NCBI RefSeq assembly: GCF_017355185.1
Contig: NZ_JADILJ010000040.1
Location: 1-35,654, forward strand
Direction of reading: 5' to 3'
Source of the DNA: Rathayibacter sp. SD072
Lineage (GTDB): Bacteria > Actinomycetota > Actinomycetes > Actinomycetales > Microbacteriaceae
Length of the DNA stretch: 35,654 bases
The first letter of the stretch is position 1, and each line of letters begins with the position of its first letter. The translations under genes were made by a program, and so were the position numbers. Positions 1-8,376 of the stretch are shown piece after piece. A model generated the notes under the pieces. The model saw nothing but the letters and a program-made list of their open reading frames with translations, was not told where the DNA came from and made no database searches.

Positions 1-2366
1 GTCGGCGCCGGGGTGGGCTCCGCCGTCGGCGCGGTGGTCGGCGCGACCGTGGGCTCCGCGGTGGGCGCGACCGTCGGCTCGCCCGTCGGCACCGGCGTCG
101 GCTCGGGCGTGACCGCCGTGCCGAACACCGACTCCGCCGAGCCGAGCGACGCCAGCACGGTCTCGCCGTTCGCGTCGTCGACCGCGTCGTTGTCCGTGAC
201 CACGAAGACCTCGCCCGCGCCCGTGATGCCGAGCCCCTCGAGCTTCTCCTGGGTCCAGCCGTTGCCCGCCTCGAGCGCCGGCAGCACGTCGGCCGCGAGC
301 GTCTTCTCGAGCAGCGGCAGCTCCTCGCCGACCGCGGCGCCCGCGCCCGCGGGAAGCGGCACCGTGTAGACCGCCTTGAGGGCGGCGTCCGGACCGTTGC
401 GCTTGTCGCGCTCGATCACGGCGAGCGTGCCCGCCGGGGTCAGCGTGATCTCGGAGAGGCCGTTCCAGTCGCCCTCGACTCCGGACGGAGCCTCGAGCGG
501 GTAGCCGAAGAAGCTCCAGGTGCCGGCGGCGACGTCGTAGCGGCCCAGGCGCACCACTCCGTCTGCGTCGATCGAGGCCTCGCGCTGCAGCGCGGTCCAG
601 ACGAACTCGCCGTCCGTCCCGGACTCGATGGTCACGCCCTCGAAGCCCTGAGAGCCGAGCGCGTCGGCGACCTCGGCGGGGAGCGCGATGCGCTCGCGCA
701 CCGCGGCGGAGTCGTCGAGGCGCAGCAGGGCGTTCTCGGGTCCGGTCGCGCCCTCGGTCACGGCCCAGAAGCCGCCGTCGGCGCGCGCCGCGATGCCCTC
801 GAGGTCGAGGGCGGCCGGCTCACCCGCCTCGGTGACGGTCGTCGTCGCGTCCAGCACCGCGGGAGTGACGGAGGTGTCGATCGAGTGGATCGTGCTCGGC
901 GCGTAGGCGCTGTCGCTCACCGCGAAGAGGCGGTCGGCGTCGGCCGGGTCGGTGGAGAGTCCCGAGAGGGCGCCCCAGGGCAGCGGTGATCCGTCGACGT
1001 CGGCCGAGACGAGCGTGGGGAACGCCGGAGCGGAGGCGCCCAGCGCGTAGAGCTGCACCGTGGCGCGCAGAGCGGCTTCGGCGTCGTCGGTCTCGCTCGA
1101 GACGACGAGCAGGTCGCGCTCGGGCAGGGCGAGCAGCCCCTCCGGACCGGGCGTCGACGGCAGCGCCTGCACGAGACGCGGCGCGGTCGGGTCCGAGACG
1201 TCGTAGACGGCGACGAAGTTGGCGCGCTCGGCGCCGACGAAGACGTACGGCACGCCGTCGAAGGTCGCCGACAGCAGGCCCTCGGGCTCGGAGCCCTTGG
1301 CGTCGGAGCGCTTGTCGGGGTAGAGGCCGAGGCTCACGGCGAGGTGGTCGAAGGAGTTCCCCGCGTCCCACTGCACCGCTCCGGTGGCCGCGTCGAGGAT
1401 CGACCAGCCGCGCGTGCCGCCCTTCCAGTCGCCCTCGTTCGCGATCGCGACGTGCGCGTCGCCGACCCAGCCGATGGCGTCGGGCTCGCGCGGCACGTCC
1501 GTGATCGATCCCGTGAGCGAGATCGTGTCGTCGTCGAGGGTGTCGATGCCGTCGACCGAGACGGTGCCCGCGGAGTAGGAGGTGAGCACCTCGCGCGAGG
1601 CCAGGTCGACGATCGCGACGGCGTTGTTCTCCTGCAGAGTCACGGCGACGGCCGTGTCGGCGGGGTTGATCGAGACGTACTCGGGCTCGGGGTCCTCGGG
1701 GGTGTCGAGGCCCGTGAGTCCGGTGAGCGAGACGTGCTCAGCGACCCAGGCGGAGGGGTCCCCGGTGAGGTCCATGACGACGAGCTCGCCGGCGGGCGCC
1801 TGCGGCAGGTCGCCCTCCTCGGCGCCCTCGGGGGTGAACTCCTCGTCGCGCTGGTTCTCGATCGCGATGACGGCGGTGTCGCCGGCGGTGGTGACGTCGA
1901 TGGAGTCGGGCTGCCCGCCGAGCTCGATCGTCGCGACGGGCGCGAGGTCGGCGGCGTGCAGCACGCTCACGTGACCGGAGGGGTTCGCGAAGTCGCCGTC
2001 ACTCGTGTCGACGACCGCGAGGACGTACTCGCCGGTCGCGTAGACCGAGGTCGGCTCGCCGCCGACGCCCGTGCCGCCGAGCGGCTCGGGCGACTCGGGG
2101 TCGCTGATGTCCAGGACGTTGATGCGCTGGCCGGCCGAGTCGGTCGAGTAGACGAGGCGGCCGTCGGGCGACGCGCTCGAGATCTCGGCGACGGCGGAGT
2201 CGACGGCCGGGTCGGCGGCGTTCAGGTACGCGGGCACGGTGGCGATGCGGGTGAAGAAGGAGTCGCCGCTCGCCGCGGCCGGCAGGGCGGCTCCGAGCGT
2301 GCAGCTCGCGAGGGTGAGGACGATCGCGGCGCCGGCGGCGCGGCGGGGGGCATGAGGACGGGGCAC
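1..2366 (-). CDS. Secreted beta-propeller / esterase-like phytase-family protein (3' end outside window)
   Basis: An open minus-strand frame runs from a GTG at 2366 to the left edge (about 788 codons, no stop reached). The GTG is preceded by AGGAG at a good distance. The N-terminus has arginines, a hydrophobic stretch and an Ala-rich cleavage region (GAALPAAASGD), a Sec or Tat signal peptide. Residues about 45-440 read as a beta-propeller with repeats such as VYDVSDPTAPRLVQ and GEPTSVYATGEYVLAVVD, typical of 'choice-of-anchor I' proteins. Residues about 442-745 match the esterase-like phytase domain (LSGLSTDPADADRLFAVSDS, LEGIAARADGGFWAVTEG, GFEGVTIES, EKLEGLGITGAGEVFVVTDN). From about residue 755 a Pro/Thr/Glu/Ala linker (TPEPTPVPTGEPTVAPT) runs off the edge, presumably towards a wall or membrane anchor. 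The enzymatic activity of this combination is not established; an extracellular phosphoesterase is inference. Confidence 0.85.
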   Translation of the reverse strand, partial: MPRPHAPRRAAGAAIVLTLASCTLGAALPAAASGDSFFTRIATVPAYLNAADPAVDSAVAEISSASPDGRLVYSTDSAGQRINVLDISDPESPEPLGGTGVGGEPTSVYATGEYVLAVVDTSDGDFANPSGHVSVLHAADLAPVATIELGGQPDSIDVTTAGDTAVIAIENQRDEEFTPEGAEEGDLPQAPAGELVVMDLTGDPSAWVAEHVSLTGLTGLDTPEDPEPEYVSINPADTAVAVTLQENNAVAIVDLASREVLTSYSAGTVSVDGIDTLDDDTISLTGSITDVPREPDAIGWVGDAHVAIANEGDWKGGTRGWSILDAATGAVQWDAGNSFDHLAVSLGLYPDKRSDAKGSEPEGLLSATFDGVPYVFVGAERANFVAVYDVSDPTAPRLVQALPSTPGPEGLLALPERDLLVVSSETDDAEAALRATVQLYALGASAPAFPTLVSADVDGSPLPWGALSGLSTDPADADRLFAVSDSAYAPSTIHSIDTSVTPAVLDATTTVTEAGEPAALDLEGIAARADGGFWAVTEGATGPENALLRLDDSAAVRERIALPAEVADALGSQGFEGVTIESGTDGEFVWTALQREASIDADGVVRLGRYDVAAGTWSFFGYPLEAPSGVEGDWNGLSEITLTPAGTLAVIERDKRNGPDAALKAVYTVPLPAGAGAAVGEELPLLEKTLAADVLPALEAGNGWTQEKLEGLGITGAGEVFVVTDNDAVDDANGETVLASLGSAESVFGTAVTPEPTPVPTGEPTVAPTAEPTVAPTTAPTAEPTPAP

Positions 2367-2379
2367 GGGTCTCCTGAGC

Positions 2380-2411
2380 GGGTTCGAAGGGAACCCGACC
2401 ACGCTGGTCGG
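2380..2411 (-). promoter_or_regulatory. Two adjacent hairpins in the 5' leader of the phytase-like gene
   Basis: GGGTTC/GAACCC (2380-2385 and 2391-2396) and CCGACCA/TGGTCGG (2395-2401 and 2405-2411, 3-nt loop) lie directly upstream of the ribosome site of the 2366 GTG start. They share bases at 2395-2396, so they would compete or stack. A role in mRNA stability or translation control is possible but unproven. Confidence 0.3.
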
Positions 2412-2539
2412 CGCGGGTGAACGCGGGGTCGCTCTCGGGTGTCCGCCGGGGGAACGCGAGGTGTCAGCGGTCCCGGGAGCGGGAGGCCGGGGGCCTCGCT
2501 CCGCCGGCGCCGACCCGTGGCGCTCGGTGCGCCGTTCGT

Positions 2540-2602
2540 AACCGAGGTCAGGAGCGCCCCCGGCGGCGGGTGCGCCGCTCGGAGAGGCTCCTGACCTCGG
2601 TT
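2540..2602. terminator. Perfect 16-bp inverted repeat downstream of the 2632-2994 gene
   Basis: AACCGAGGTCAGGAGC (2540-2555) pairs perfectly with GCTCCTGACCTCGGTT (2587-2602) around a GC-rich 31-nt loop. It begins about 30 nt after the stop of the minus-strand gene ending at 2632 and lies upstream of the phytase-like gene. It has no T-tract, as is common for actinobacterial end-of-gene hairpins, so a terminator or 3' stabiliser is the likeliest role. Confidence 0.5.
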
Positions 2603-2631
2603 CCGTACGGTCCGGCGAGCAGAGTGCGCGC

Positions 2632-2994
2632 TCAGAGAGTGTTCGGGCCGGTCCAGGCTCCCGGTCGGCCCTGGTTGCAGGTGCCGTCGCCGGCCGTCGA
2701 CGAGACCGTCATCGACCACTCGGTCGCCGCTCCGACGCGGGACACGCCGGTGCCGCCGTGGAACGCGATGTCGAACGCCGCGGATCCGCCGTCCCGCAGG
2801 AGCGCCTGCGGGTTGAGGAAGGTCACCGTCGAGGTGCCGATCCCCGTGACGCCCAGGGGCGCCGGGAGACCCGCCGGGGCGGTCAGCGGGGCGACCACCA
2901 GCGAGCCCGTCGGGAACGAGGGCCCGTCGGTCTGCACGATGGTGATCGTGATGGTCGAGGCGCCCGCCGGCCTCCGCGACAGGACGTCCTTCAC
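2632..2994 (-). CDS. Hypothetical protein resembling a secreted domain without its signal peptide
   Basis: A 120-residue frame starting at GTG 2994. An in-frame TGA lies only a few codons upstream, so no longer start exists. The sequence is Thr/Ser/Gly/Val-rich with alternating beta-type pattern (TITITIVQTDGPSFPTGSLV, ATEWSMTVSSTAGDGTCN) and ends PGAWTGPNTL, the look of an extracellular beta-sandwich domain, but there is no hydrophobic leader. A GGAGAAG lies about 15 nt from the start, which is far. The region just upstream (2998-3117) carries a coding-like stretch on the opposite strand, so this may be a 5'-truncated remnant of a secreted protein. I do not recognise the family. Confidence 0.45.
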   Translation of the reverse strand: MKDVLSRRPAGASTITITIVQTDGPSFPTGSLVVAPLTAPAGLPAPLGVTGIGTSTVTFLNPQALLRDGGSAAFDIAFHGGTGVSRVGAATEWSMTVSSTAGDGTCNQGRPGAWTGPNTL

Positions 2995-2997
2995 CGC

Positions 2998-3117
2998 GAC
3001 GCGGACTTCTCCGGATCAGACCGCTTCGTCCTCGAGTTCGACGGGACGATGACCGCTGAGCAGCGCTTCCGACTGCTGCAACGCCTCGAGGGGATGGCGG
3101 CGGGAAGCGACGACTGA
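2998..3117 (+). pseudogene. C-terminal remnant of an unidentified small protein
   Basis: About 39 codons ending in TGA at 3115-3117 read DADFSGSDRFVLEFDGTM, then TAEQRFRLLQRLEGMAAGSDD. This is ordinary-looking, non-repetitive protein sequence with an amphipathic helix. Upstream of about 2998 the same frame becomes Arg-rich shadow of the opposite-strand gene and offers no sensible start codon. It therefore looks like the 3' end of a plus-strand gene whose 5' part was lost at a junction near 2995. A short functional ORF starting internally (ATG 3049) cannot be excluded. Confidence 0.35.
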
Positions 3118-3141
3118 CGCAGACATGGCACGAGGTGCCCG

Positions 3142-3237
3142 CTGATCGAGCAGCCCGCGGAGCGGGCGTAGCGAGATCCCCGTGGCCCAGCAGGGTGGGC
3201 CACGATACGCCGCTGTGCGGCTACTCGACCAGCAGGG
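3142..3237. repeat. Compound palindromic intergenic repeat overlapping the end of the Gfo gene
   Basis: Two inverted copies of a roughly 30-bp palindromic unit flank a central hairpin. The left copy begins CTGATCGAGCAGCC with GCCCGC/GCGGGC inside (3153-3158, 3162-3167). The right copy, read on the minus strand, begins CTGGTCGAGTAGCCGC with GCCGC/GCGGC inside (3209-3213, 3217-3221). The centre is CGTGGCCCA/TGGGCCACG (3181-3189, 3196-3204). It resembles the GATCGAGTAG-type intergenic repeats I know from GC-rich actinobacteria. The right copy supplies the last four codons and the stop of the upstream oxidoreductase gene. Confidence 0.6.
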
Positions 3238-4330
3238 GAGGAGTGAGCCCCGCGGCCGCCGATCCCCACGCCGCCAGAGCCTCCCGCACGCGCTCGTCGC
3301 GCGCCAGCCCCAGCGCCTCTGCGTACGCGCCCTCGAGCACGTCGTCGATCCGCACGCGCTCGCCCGACTCGGAGGAGCGCACCGCCGCCTCCACCATCGC
3401 GAGGCTCCGCACGTTCGCGTGCACCTCGCCCGAGGGTGTGCCCCCGGTGCGCAACGCGGAGACGAACTCGGCGAGCGAGCCGTGGATCTCCTCCGGGACC
3501 GGCACGAGCGCCGCCGTCCGTACCTCGGAGGACTCCCGTGCCTGCACCTCCGGCGCCCCGTCGCCGTCCCAGCGGGCCGTGCCGCCCGCGCCGTTCACAC
3601 GCCAGTTGCCGTTCCACGACGTCTCGAACCCGTCGGCGCACCAGCTGCCCGTGTAGGTGAAGCGCAGCCCGCCGGCGAACTCGAACACCGCGGTCGCCGC
3701 GGCGCCGTCGGCGTACCAGCTCCAGTCCGGGTTGTACTCCTCGCAGTACACCGACACCGGGTCGCGGTCGAGCAGGTACCGCGCGGCGTCGAACGCGTGG
3801 ATCGCCATGTCGACGAGCAGCACGTGCGGCATCTCCTCGCGGAACCCGCCGAAGTGGGGCGCCTTCGCGAAGTCGACGGAGGCGGTTCCGAGCGTTCCGA
3901 GCTCGGCGATCTGCGCGCGGAACGCGGCGATCGCGGCGTAGTACCGGCGCGACTGGCTGGTCATCAGCAGCCGCCCCGAGGCCTCCGCCGTCGCCGCGAG
4001 CACGAGCGCCTCGGCGACCGTCGGCGCGATCGGCTTCTCGCAGAGCACCGGCAGGCCGGCGAACAGCGCCTCGGTGCTCACTGGCAGGTGCGCGCGCGGC
4101 ACGGTCACGTTGACCACGGCCTCGGCGCCCGAGCGCTCGGCGACCTCGGCGACGGAGGTGCCGATCGCGACCGGGGCGACCCCCTCCTCCGCCGCGGCCC
4201 GCTCGGCCAGCGCGGTGTCGAGGTCGACGAGGCCGACCAGCTCGACGTCGGCCGAATCGCGCAGCGCGTGCAGCCAGGCACGCCCCATCGCTCCTGCGCC
4301 GACCTGGACGATGCGCACGGGAGCGCTCAT
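3221..4330 (-). CDS. Gfo/Idh/MocA family oxidoreductase (ThuB-like)
   Basis: A 369-residue NAD(P)-dependent sugar dehydrogenase of the glucose-fructose oxidoreductase/inositol dehydrogenase/MocA family. The N-terminal Rossmann motif GAGAMG is at residues 11-16 and the family EKP motif at 97-99 ([10 protein letters not shown]). A C-terminal alpha/beta domain follows, with the substrate-side helix [19 protein letters not shown]. The ATG at 4330 overlaps the stop of the upstream ThuA gene by 4 bp (ATGA), so the two are co-translated. In rhizobia, ThuA works with a Gfo/Idh partner (ThuB) on trehalose or related disaccharides via 3-keto sugars; this pair fits that logic, but the substrate here is unknown. 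The final residues LLVE come from an intergenic repeat. Confidence 0.88.
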   Translation of the reverse strand: MSAPVRIVQVGAGAMGRAWLHALRDSADVELVGLVDLDTALAERAAAEEGVAPVAIGTSVAEVAERSGAEAVVNVTVPRAHLPVSTEALFAGLPVLCEKPIAPTVAEALVLAATAEASGRLLMTSQSRRYYAAIAAFRAQIAELGTLGTASVDFAKAPHFGGFREEMPHVLLVDMAIHAFDAARYLLDRDPVSVYCEEYNPDWSWYADGAAATAVFEFAGGLRFTYTGSWCADGFETSWNGNWRVNGAGGTARWDGDGAPEVQARESSEVRTAALVPVPEEIHGSLAEFVSALRTGGTPSGEVHANVRSLAMVEAAVRSSESGERVRIDDVLEGAYAEALGLARDERVREALAAWGSAAAGLTPPLLVE

Positions 4331-5106
4331 CGGACGAGCGCTCCCTGGTAGTCGTGCCCGGTGTAGAAGTTCTCGGTCTCGTAGCGCTGCAGTACCGGCA
4401 GGGTGCGCTCGGGGCGGACGGTGCGCGCCCACTCCACTCCGTTCGCGATCACGCGGCGCACATCGGCGTGGTGGTACACGGGGTAGTCCTGGTCGCCGGG
4501 CGAGAAGAAGAAGATCTTGCCGTGCCCCCGCTTCCAGGTCATGCCCGAGCGGAACACCTCGCCGCCCGAGAACGTCGAGAGGAACACCAGCTCGTCGGGT
4601 GCCGGCACGTCGAAGAACTCCCCGTACATCTCCTGCTGCGGGATCACGAACGGGTGGGGCACGCCCTGGGCGATCGGATGCGTCGGGTCGACGGTCCAGA
4701 CCAGCTCGCGGTCCTGCTCCGATCGCCAGCGCAGTGTGCAGGTCGTGCCCATGAGCTTCCCGAAGATCCTCGACCAGTGGCCGGAGTGGAGCACCAGCAG
4801 TCCCATGCCCGACAGCACGTGGCGGTGCACGCGCTCGACGACCTCGTCGGCGACCTCGCCGTGCGCGGCGTGCCCCCACCAGACGAGCACATCGGTGGCG
4901 GCGAGGACGTCCTCGGTCAGGCCGTGCTCCGGCTCGTCGAGCGTCGTGGTCGACACCTGCGCGCGCTCGCCGAGGTTCTCGGAGATGCCCGCGGCGATCG
5001 TCGTGTGCATGCCGTCCGGGTAGATCGCGCGCACCTCCTCCTCGATCTGCTCGTGGCGGTTCTCGCCCCAGACGAGGACGCGGACGGGAGAGGAGGGAGT
5101 GGTCAC
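4327..5106 (-). CDS. ThuA domain-containing protein (trehalose-utilisation family)
   Basis: A 259-residue ThuA-fold protein (glutamine-amidotransferase-like fold). Recognisable parts are [13 protein letters not shown] near the start, [28 protein letters not shown] and [18 protein letters not shown] near the end. I chose GTG 5106 because AAGGA precedes it at a normal distance; a GTG at 5121 would add five codons and a longer frame reaches 5205 without a ribosome site. It is the first gene of a two-gene unit with the Gfo/Idh/MocA enzyme and is divergent from a LacI regulator, which probably controls it. A role in processing a keto-sugar or disaccharide intermediate is inferred from the family; no transporter lies next to it. 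Confidence 0.85.
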   Translation of the reverse strand: MTTPSSPVRVLVWGENRHEQIEEEVRAIYPDGMHTTIAAGISENLGERAQVSTTTLDEPEHGLTEDVLAATDVLVWWGHAAHGEVADEVVERVHRHVLSGMGLLVLHSGHWSRIFGKLMGTTCTLRWRSEQDRELVWTVDPTHPIAQGVPHPFVIPQQEMYGEFFDVPAPDELVFLSTFSGGEVFRSGMTWKRGHGKIFFFSPGDQDYPVYHHADVRRVIANGVEWARTVRPERTLPVLQRYETENFYTGHDYQGALVR

Positions 5107-5150
5107 GGGAGGGTCCTTCACTGGTCGGCACTGACGGGGTGGCGGAGGGG

Positions 5151-5166
5151 GGTTAACCGCTTTACC
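5151..5166. promoter_or_regulatory. Candidate LacI-family operator in the thuA/lacI divergent region
   Basis: GGTTAACCGCTTTACC is an imperfect palindrome (6 of 8 positions pair), the only AT-rich patch in the 128-bp spacer between the divergent thuA-like and lacI-type genes. Its size and position suit autoregulation plus control of the ThuA/Gfo pair. Confidence 0.4.
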
Positions 5167-5234
5167 GCGATGTCCAGGATGATGGACGTCACCGCCGCTC
5201 GTCAACCGCGAGGGGCGACGAGCGGAGGAGCACC

Positions 5235-6269
5235 ATGGCGACCATGCGCGACGTCGCCGAGCGCGCCGGCGTCTCGATCGCCACCGTCTCGTTCGTCGTC
5301 AACGACTCCAAGCCCGTGACCGCCGAGACCCGGCAGCGCGTCGTCGACGCGATGGCCGATCTCGACTACCGCCCGCACGCCCTCGCGCGGGCGCTCGCCC
5401 GCCGCCGCTCGATGATCCTCGCGGTCGTGTTCCCGCTGGTGCGCCCGCGCCTGCTCAACACGGCCACCCTCTTCTTCGCGGGAGCGGCCGAGGCGGCGGC
5501 CGAGCGCGGCTACTCGATCGTGCTCTGGCCCTCGCTCGACTCCTCCGAGCGCCTCGCCGGCCTCCGCGCGGACGGGCTCGTCGACGGCGTGGTGCTGATG
5601 GAGGTCGCCCTCGACGACGACCGGGTCGACGTGCTGCGCGACTCCGGAACGCCTTTCGCGCTCATCGGGCGCACGCGCGACCCCTCCGCCCTCGACTGGG
5701 TCGACATCGACATCGAGGGCATGGTCGAGGAGTCGCTCGCGCGCCTGTCGTCGCTCGGTCACGAGCGCATCGCCCTGGTGCTCGGCGGTCCCGAGCGTGT
5801 CGAGGGTTTCGGAGCGAACGCCCGCGCCCGCGAGACGTTCCGGCGCGTGTCGGGGGAGCGGGGTCTCTCCAAAGTGCTGCTCGAGGCTGAGGAGTCGGCT
5901 CGCGGCGGACGGGCGCTCGCCGCGGAGCTCGGCGACGTGACGGCGGTGCTCGTGTTCGACGGAGGCATCGCCCTCGGCCTCGCGCACGAGCTGCGGCACC
6001 GCGGAGTGAGCGTGCCGGAGGACGTGTCGATCGTGCTGCTCGCCTCGACCCCGGATGTCGCCGACTTCGGCGATCCCGAGCTCGACGTGCTCGTCTCGCC
6101 CGCGCACGAACTGGGGCGGCGGGGAGTGGAGGCGCTGCTCGCGCGGCTCGAGGATCCGGCGGCCCCGCTCGTGCAGGAGCGGATCGGCGGGGAGTGGCGG
6201 ACCGGCGGATCGGTCGCGCCGGCTCCGCGCCCGGGCGGGGCGGATCGGTCCGCGAGCGACCGCGGGTAG
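5235..6269 (+). CDS. LacI-family transcriptional regulator
   Basis: A 344-residue LacI/GalR-type repressor. The N-terminal helix-turn-helix reads [20 protein letters not shown] (residues 4-23), followed by the hinge helix region [15 protein letters not shown] and a periplasmic-binding-like sensor domain ([49 protein letters not shown]). GGAGGAG is placed 4 nt before ATG 5235. The gene is divergent from the ThuA/Gfo pair, so a sugar-responsive repressor of that pair is the natural reading. The last 20 or so residues are low-complexity Pro/Gly/Arg. Effector unknown. Confidence 0.93.
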   Translation: MATMRDVAERAGVSIATVSFVVNDSKPVTAETRQRVVDAMADLDYRPHALARALARRRSMILAVVFPLVRPRLLNTATLFFAGAAEAAAERGYSIVLWPSLDSSERLAGLRADGLVDGVVLMEVALDDDRVDVLRDSGTPFALIGRTRDPSALDWVDIDIEGMVEESLARLSSLGHERIALVLGGPERVEGFGANARARETFRRVSGERGLSKVLLEAEESARGGRALAAELGDVTAVLVFDGGIALGLAHELRHRGVSVPEDVSIVLLASTPDVADFGDPELDVLVSPAHELGRRGVEALLARLEDPAAPLVQERIGGEWRTGGSVAPAPRPGGADRSASDRG

Positions 6270-6316
6270 GGCTCGCGCGGGCGGCACGTGCCCCGGTCGC
6301 GTTGGCGCCGGTCGTC

Positions 6317-6392
6317 CGGCTCGCGGGATCGTGTTCGGCTCGCAGATCCCGCCCGTTCTGACGAGCCGAACCGGTTTCTGCGAGCCGGAGGT
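6317..6392. repeat. Intergenic inverted-repeat element, copy A (likely bidirectional terminator)
   Basis: Nested inverted repeats: GTTCGGCTCG pairs with CGAGCCGAAC, and CCGGCTCGC/GGCTCGCAGA pair with TCTGCGAGCCGG. A close relative lies at about 30041-30142 with the same order of blocks. This copy sits between the convergent lacI (+) and SDR (-) genes, ending 28 nt beyond the SDR stop, the same placement as copy B relative to rhaB. No T-tract. Confidence 0.55.
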
Positions 6393-6419
6393 GCTGCCGA
6401 GGGGCGCGTCAGCTGGTCG

Positions 6420-7217
6420 TCACGGCACGATCGCGTCGATGTACCCGCCGTCGACCCGCACCGCCGCGCCCGTGGTCGCCGAGGCGAGCGGCGACGCGAG
6501 GTAGACGACCGTGTTGGCGATCTCCTCCGGCTCGATCAGCCGCTGCAGCAGCGAGTTCGGCCGGTGCAGCCGCATGAACTCGCGCTGCGCCTCGTCCCAG
6601 GGGAGCGACGCGTCGACCAGCTCGTGCACGAAGTCCTCGACCCCGCCCGTGTGCGTCGGGCCCGCGAGCACGCTGTTCACCGTGACTCCGCTGCCCGCCG
6701 CCGCCTTCGCGAAGCCCCGCGAGACTCCGAGCAGCGCCGTCTTCGACACCCCGTAGTGGATCATCTCGGCCGGCGTCGCGACGGCGGAGTCGCTGCCGAT
6801 GTACTGCACGCGCCCCCAGCCCCGCTCGATCATGCCGGGCAGGTACGCGCGGGTCAGGCGCACCCCGGTCAGCACGTTGACCTCGAAGTAGCGCCGCCAC
6901 TCGTCGTCGCTGATCGTGAGCGGATCCGCGCTGCCGAAGATCCCGAGGTTGTTGACGAGGACGTCGACGGTCGGAACGGCCTCGAGCAGCGCCGCGCTGC
7001 CGTCGTCGGTGGCGAGGTCGGCGGCGACTCCGCGGACGGTCGCCTCCGGAACCTGCTGCAGCACCTCCGCGACCGCCGTGTCGATCGAGCCCTGTGAGCG
7101 GGCGTTGACGACCACGTCCGCGCCGGCCCGTGCGAGCCCGACGGCGATCGCCAGCCCGATGCCCTGCCCGGATCCGGTGACCAGTGCCGTCCTGCCGATG
7201 AGATCGATCGCGATCAT
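6420..7217 (-). CDS. SDR family NAD(P)-dependent oxidoreductase
   Basis: A 265-residue classical short-chain dehydrogenase. The cofactor motif TGSGQGIG is at residues 14-21, NNLG at 89-92 (usually NNAG), and the catalytic triad Ser142, Tyr155, Lys159 sits in YIGSDSAVATPAEMIHYGVSK. The usual C-terminal signature reads GAAVRVDGGYID. Length is normal. ATG 7217 is the natural start. The substrate cannot be read from sequence. About 1.5 kb away (8725-8790) lies a decayed copy of this gene's first 20 codons and upstream region, and the sequence upstream of this start still encodes a cupin-like N-terminus (see 8800-9540). Confidence 0.92.
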   Translation of the reverse strand: MIAIDLIGRTALVTGSGQGIGLAIAVGLARAGADVVVNARSQGSIDTAVAEVLQQVPEATVRGVAADLATDDGSAALLEAVPTVDVLVNNLGIFGSADPLTISDDEWRRYFEVNVLTGVRLTRAYLPGMIERGWGRVQYIGSDSAVATPAEMIHYGVSKTALLGVSRGFAKAAAGSGVTVNSVLAGPTHTGGVEDFVHELVDASLPWDEAQREFMRLHRPNSLLQRLIEPEEIANTVVYLASPLASATTGAAVRVDGGYIDAIVP

Positions 7218-7900
7218 GCTGCTCCGTCCTGCGGCGCGCGCGGTGCGGGCCGTGCTCTCGATGACAGTAGTAGCGACGGGGTGCCCGCAGATGTTGCTGC
7301 AGGGGGTCTTCTTGAGGTGCTTGCCGCGAGGAGTGCCCGGCGAAGACGCCTTGAACCGGGTCTGAAGTCGACAGACCGATCGAAGCCGATGCAGCCCTCT
7401 CCCTTCTGTTCCCCGCGCAGAGCCGCTGAGGCACTGCGATGTGACGAGAAGATTCGGCGTGACCGATCGGCCCGAGGCGAATCAAGCCGGCATGGCGCCG
7501 CACAGGTGACCCGTTCGATCTGGTGGTGAGCTGCAGTCAGCTCTTATTCGGAGCGGGAGTGCCGTGTGTTGCGACAGTGGATGTGGTGCACATGCGCTTG
7601 GAAACGCACGAACCAAGCCACCACAGTAGTCGACGACGGACTACTTCGCCTAGCCGCCGAATGACGCATCTCAATTCACGGCAGACGATGCCAGAATCTC
7701 GCGATTTCTTCCCCTTGAGGTGAAGAAATGCAGTGGCGAGAAACTGCTTGCAGTGACAATTCTTGTCCGACCTGCGCCACTGGCGTCTCTCTTCACGCCA
7801 CATCCTTCTGCCTGAGACCTCTCTCATATGAGAATTCGTCATGTTTAGTTAGCGTTCCTCGCATCAGCACCAACACATCGCTGAGGGATTGGGGAATCGC
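7218..7900. other. Intergenic region leading into a low-GC insert; no convincing gene
   Basis: Up to about 7260 the sequence matches the 8777-8830 region at a moderate level. Beyond it GC content falls clearly, with long stretches near 50% against more than 70% in flanking genes. I see no credible coding frame. Notable structures are GAGCTG/CAGCTC followed by TTATT (7528-7543, terminator-like); ATTTCTTC/GAAGAAAT (7704-7711, 7722-7729); CAGTGGCG/CGCCACTG (7731-7738, 7775-7782); and a perfect 12-bp palindrome TCTCATATGAGA (7822-7833) about 70 bp before the secreted-protein gene. Confidence 0.6.
7822..7833. promoter_or_regulatory. Perfect 12-bp palindrome upstream of the secreted-protein gene
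   Basis: TCTCATATGAGA is a perfect palindrome in the AT-rich segment ahead of the ATG at 7901. It could be an operator for the two-gene insert, but no regulator lies within the insert. Confidence 0.3.
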
Positions 7901-8320
7901 ATGTTCATGAGTAAGAAGCCCTCGAGAGAGAGCCGCTTCACGAAGGTGGCCGCGGCTACGGCAGTGATCTTCGGGGTGCTCGGCGCAGGGGCGGTCATCG
8001 CCACCTCTGCCCAGGCTTCCGAATGCAGCTTCGGGTGGTGTGGCATCGTCCACAGCGCAAAGGACTCGACACGTACCGTGTTCGTCGGCTCTGCATGGAG
8101 CGGCTCAGCGCCGTCCGGCAAGATCGCCGCTCTGTCGCCCGGCCAGTCGTCGAAGTCGTTCATGGTGGACGCCGACGCCTACAAGCTCATGCCAGGTGCC
8201 TGCGCCTGGTGGTACACCGAGGCCGGAACCAAGCAGGCACCCGCTCGCGTGCGCGGCGATGGCAGGTGGCACCAGATTCACAACAGCTTCAACTACACGA
8301 TGCACACCTATGCCTGCTGA
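7901..8320 (+). CDS. Small secreted four-cysteine protein of unknown family
   Basis: A 139-residue protein. GGGGAA lies 5 nt before ATG 7901 (a second ATG at 7907 and a TTG at 7889 are in frame). Residues 1-39 form a Sec signal peptide: KKPSRESRFTK, a hydrophobic core AATAVIFGVLGAGAVIA, and cleavage site TSAQA before SECSF. The mature part is about 100 residues with four cysteines (42, 47, 101 and 139); the last is the C-terminal residue. It is rich in Trp, Ser and Gly (CAWWYTEAG, RWHQIHNSFNY). The cysteine pattern suggests two disulfides in a compact extracellular protein. It is followed after 56 bp by a small membrane protein. A bacteriocin or secreted-toxin role is only a hypothesis; an inhibitor or adhesin-like domain is equally possible. 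Its GC content is lower than the neighbours'. Confidence 0.8.
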   Translation: MFMSKKPSRESRFTKVAAATAVIFGVLGAGAVIATSAQASECSFGWCGIVHSAKDSTRTVFVGSAWSGSAPSGKIAALSPGQSSKSFMVDADAYKLMPGACAWWYTEAGTKQAPARVRGDGRWHQIHNSFNYTMHTYAC

Positions 8321-8376
8321 GGTGCTACCGTCCACGTCACTGCCGACTGCCGCCCCTTGAGAAAGAGAGTCAGCTG

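Noticed and set aside
1-110. Short tandem repeats near the left edge
   Set aside because: They encode the Pro/Thr/Glu/Ala linker of the secreted protein (TPEPTPVPT-type repeats), not a CRISPR array or separate repeat element.
2380-2396. GGGTTCGAAGGGAACCC considered as a tRNA T-arm
   Set aside because: No acceptor, anticodon or D-arm can be placed around it; it is a simple hairpin.
1344-2420. 358-codon plus-strand frame within the phytase-like gene
   Set aside because: Shadow; the opposite strand has an unbroken frame with signal peptide and domain motifs to the window edge.
7537-7842. 101-codon minus-strand frame in the low-GC spacer
   Set aside because: Basic, irregular composition, no ribosome site, and hairpins fall inside it. 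Not enough to call a gene.
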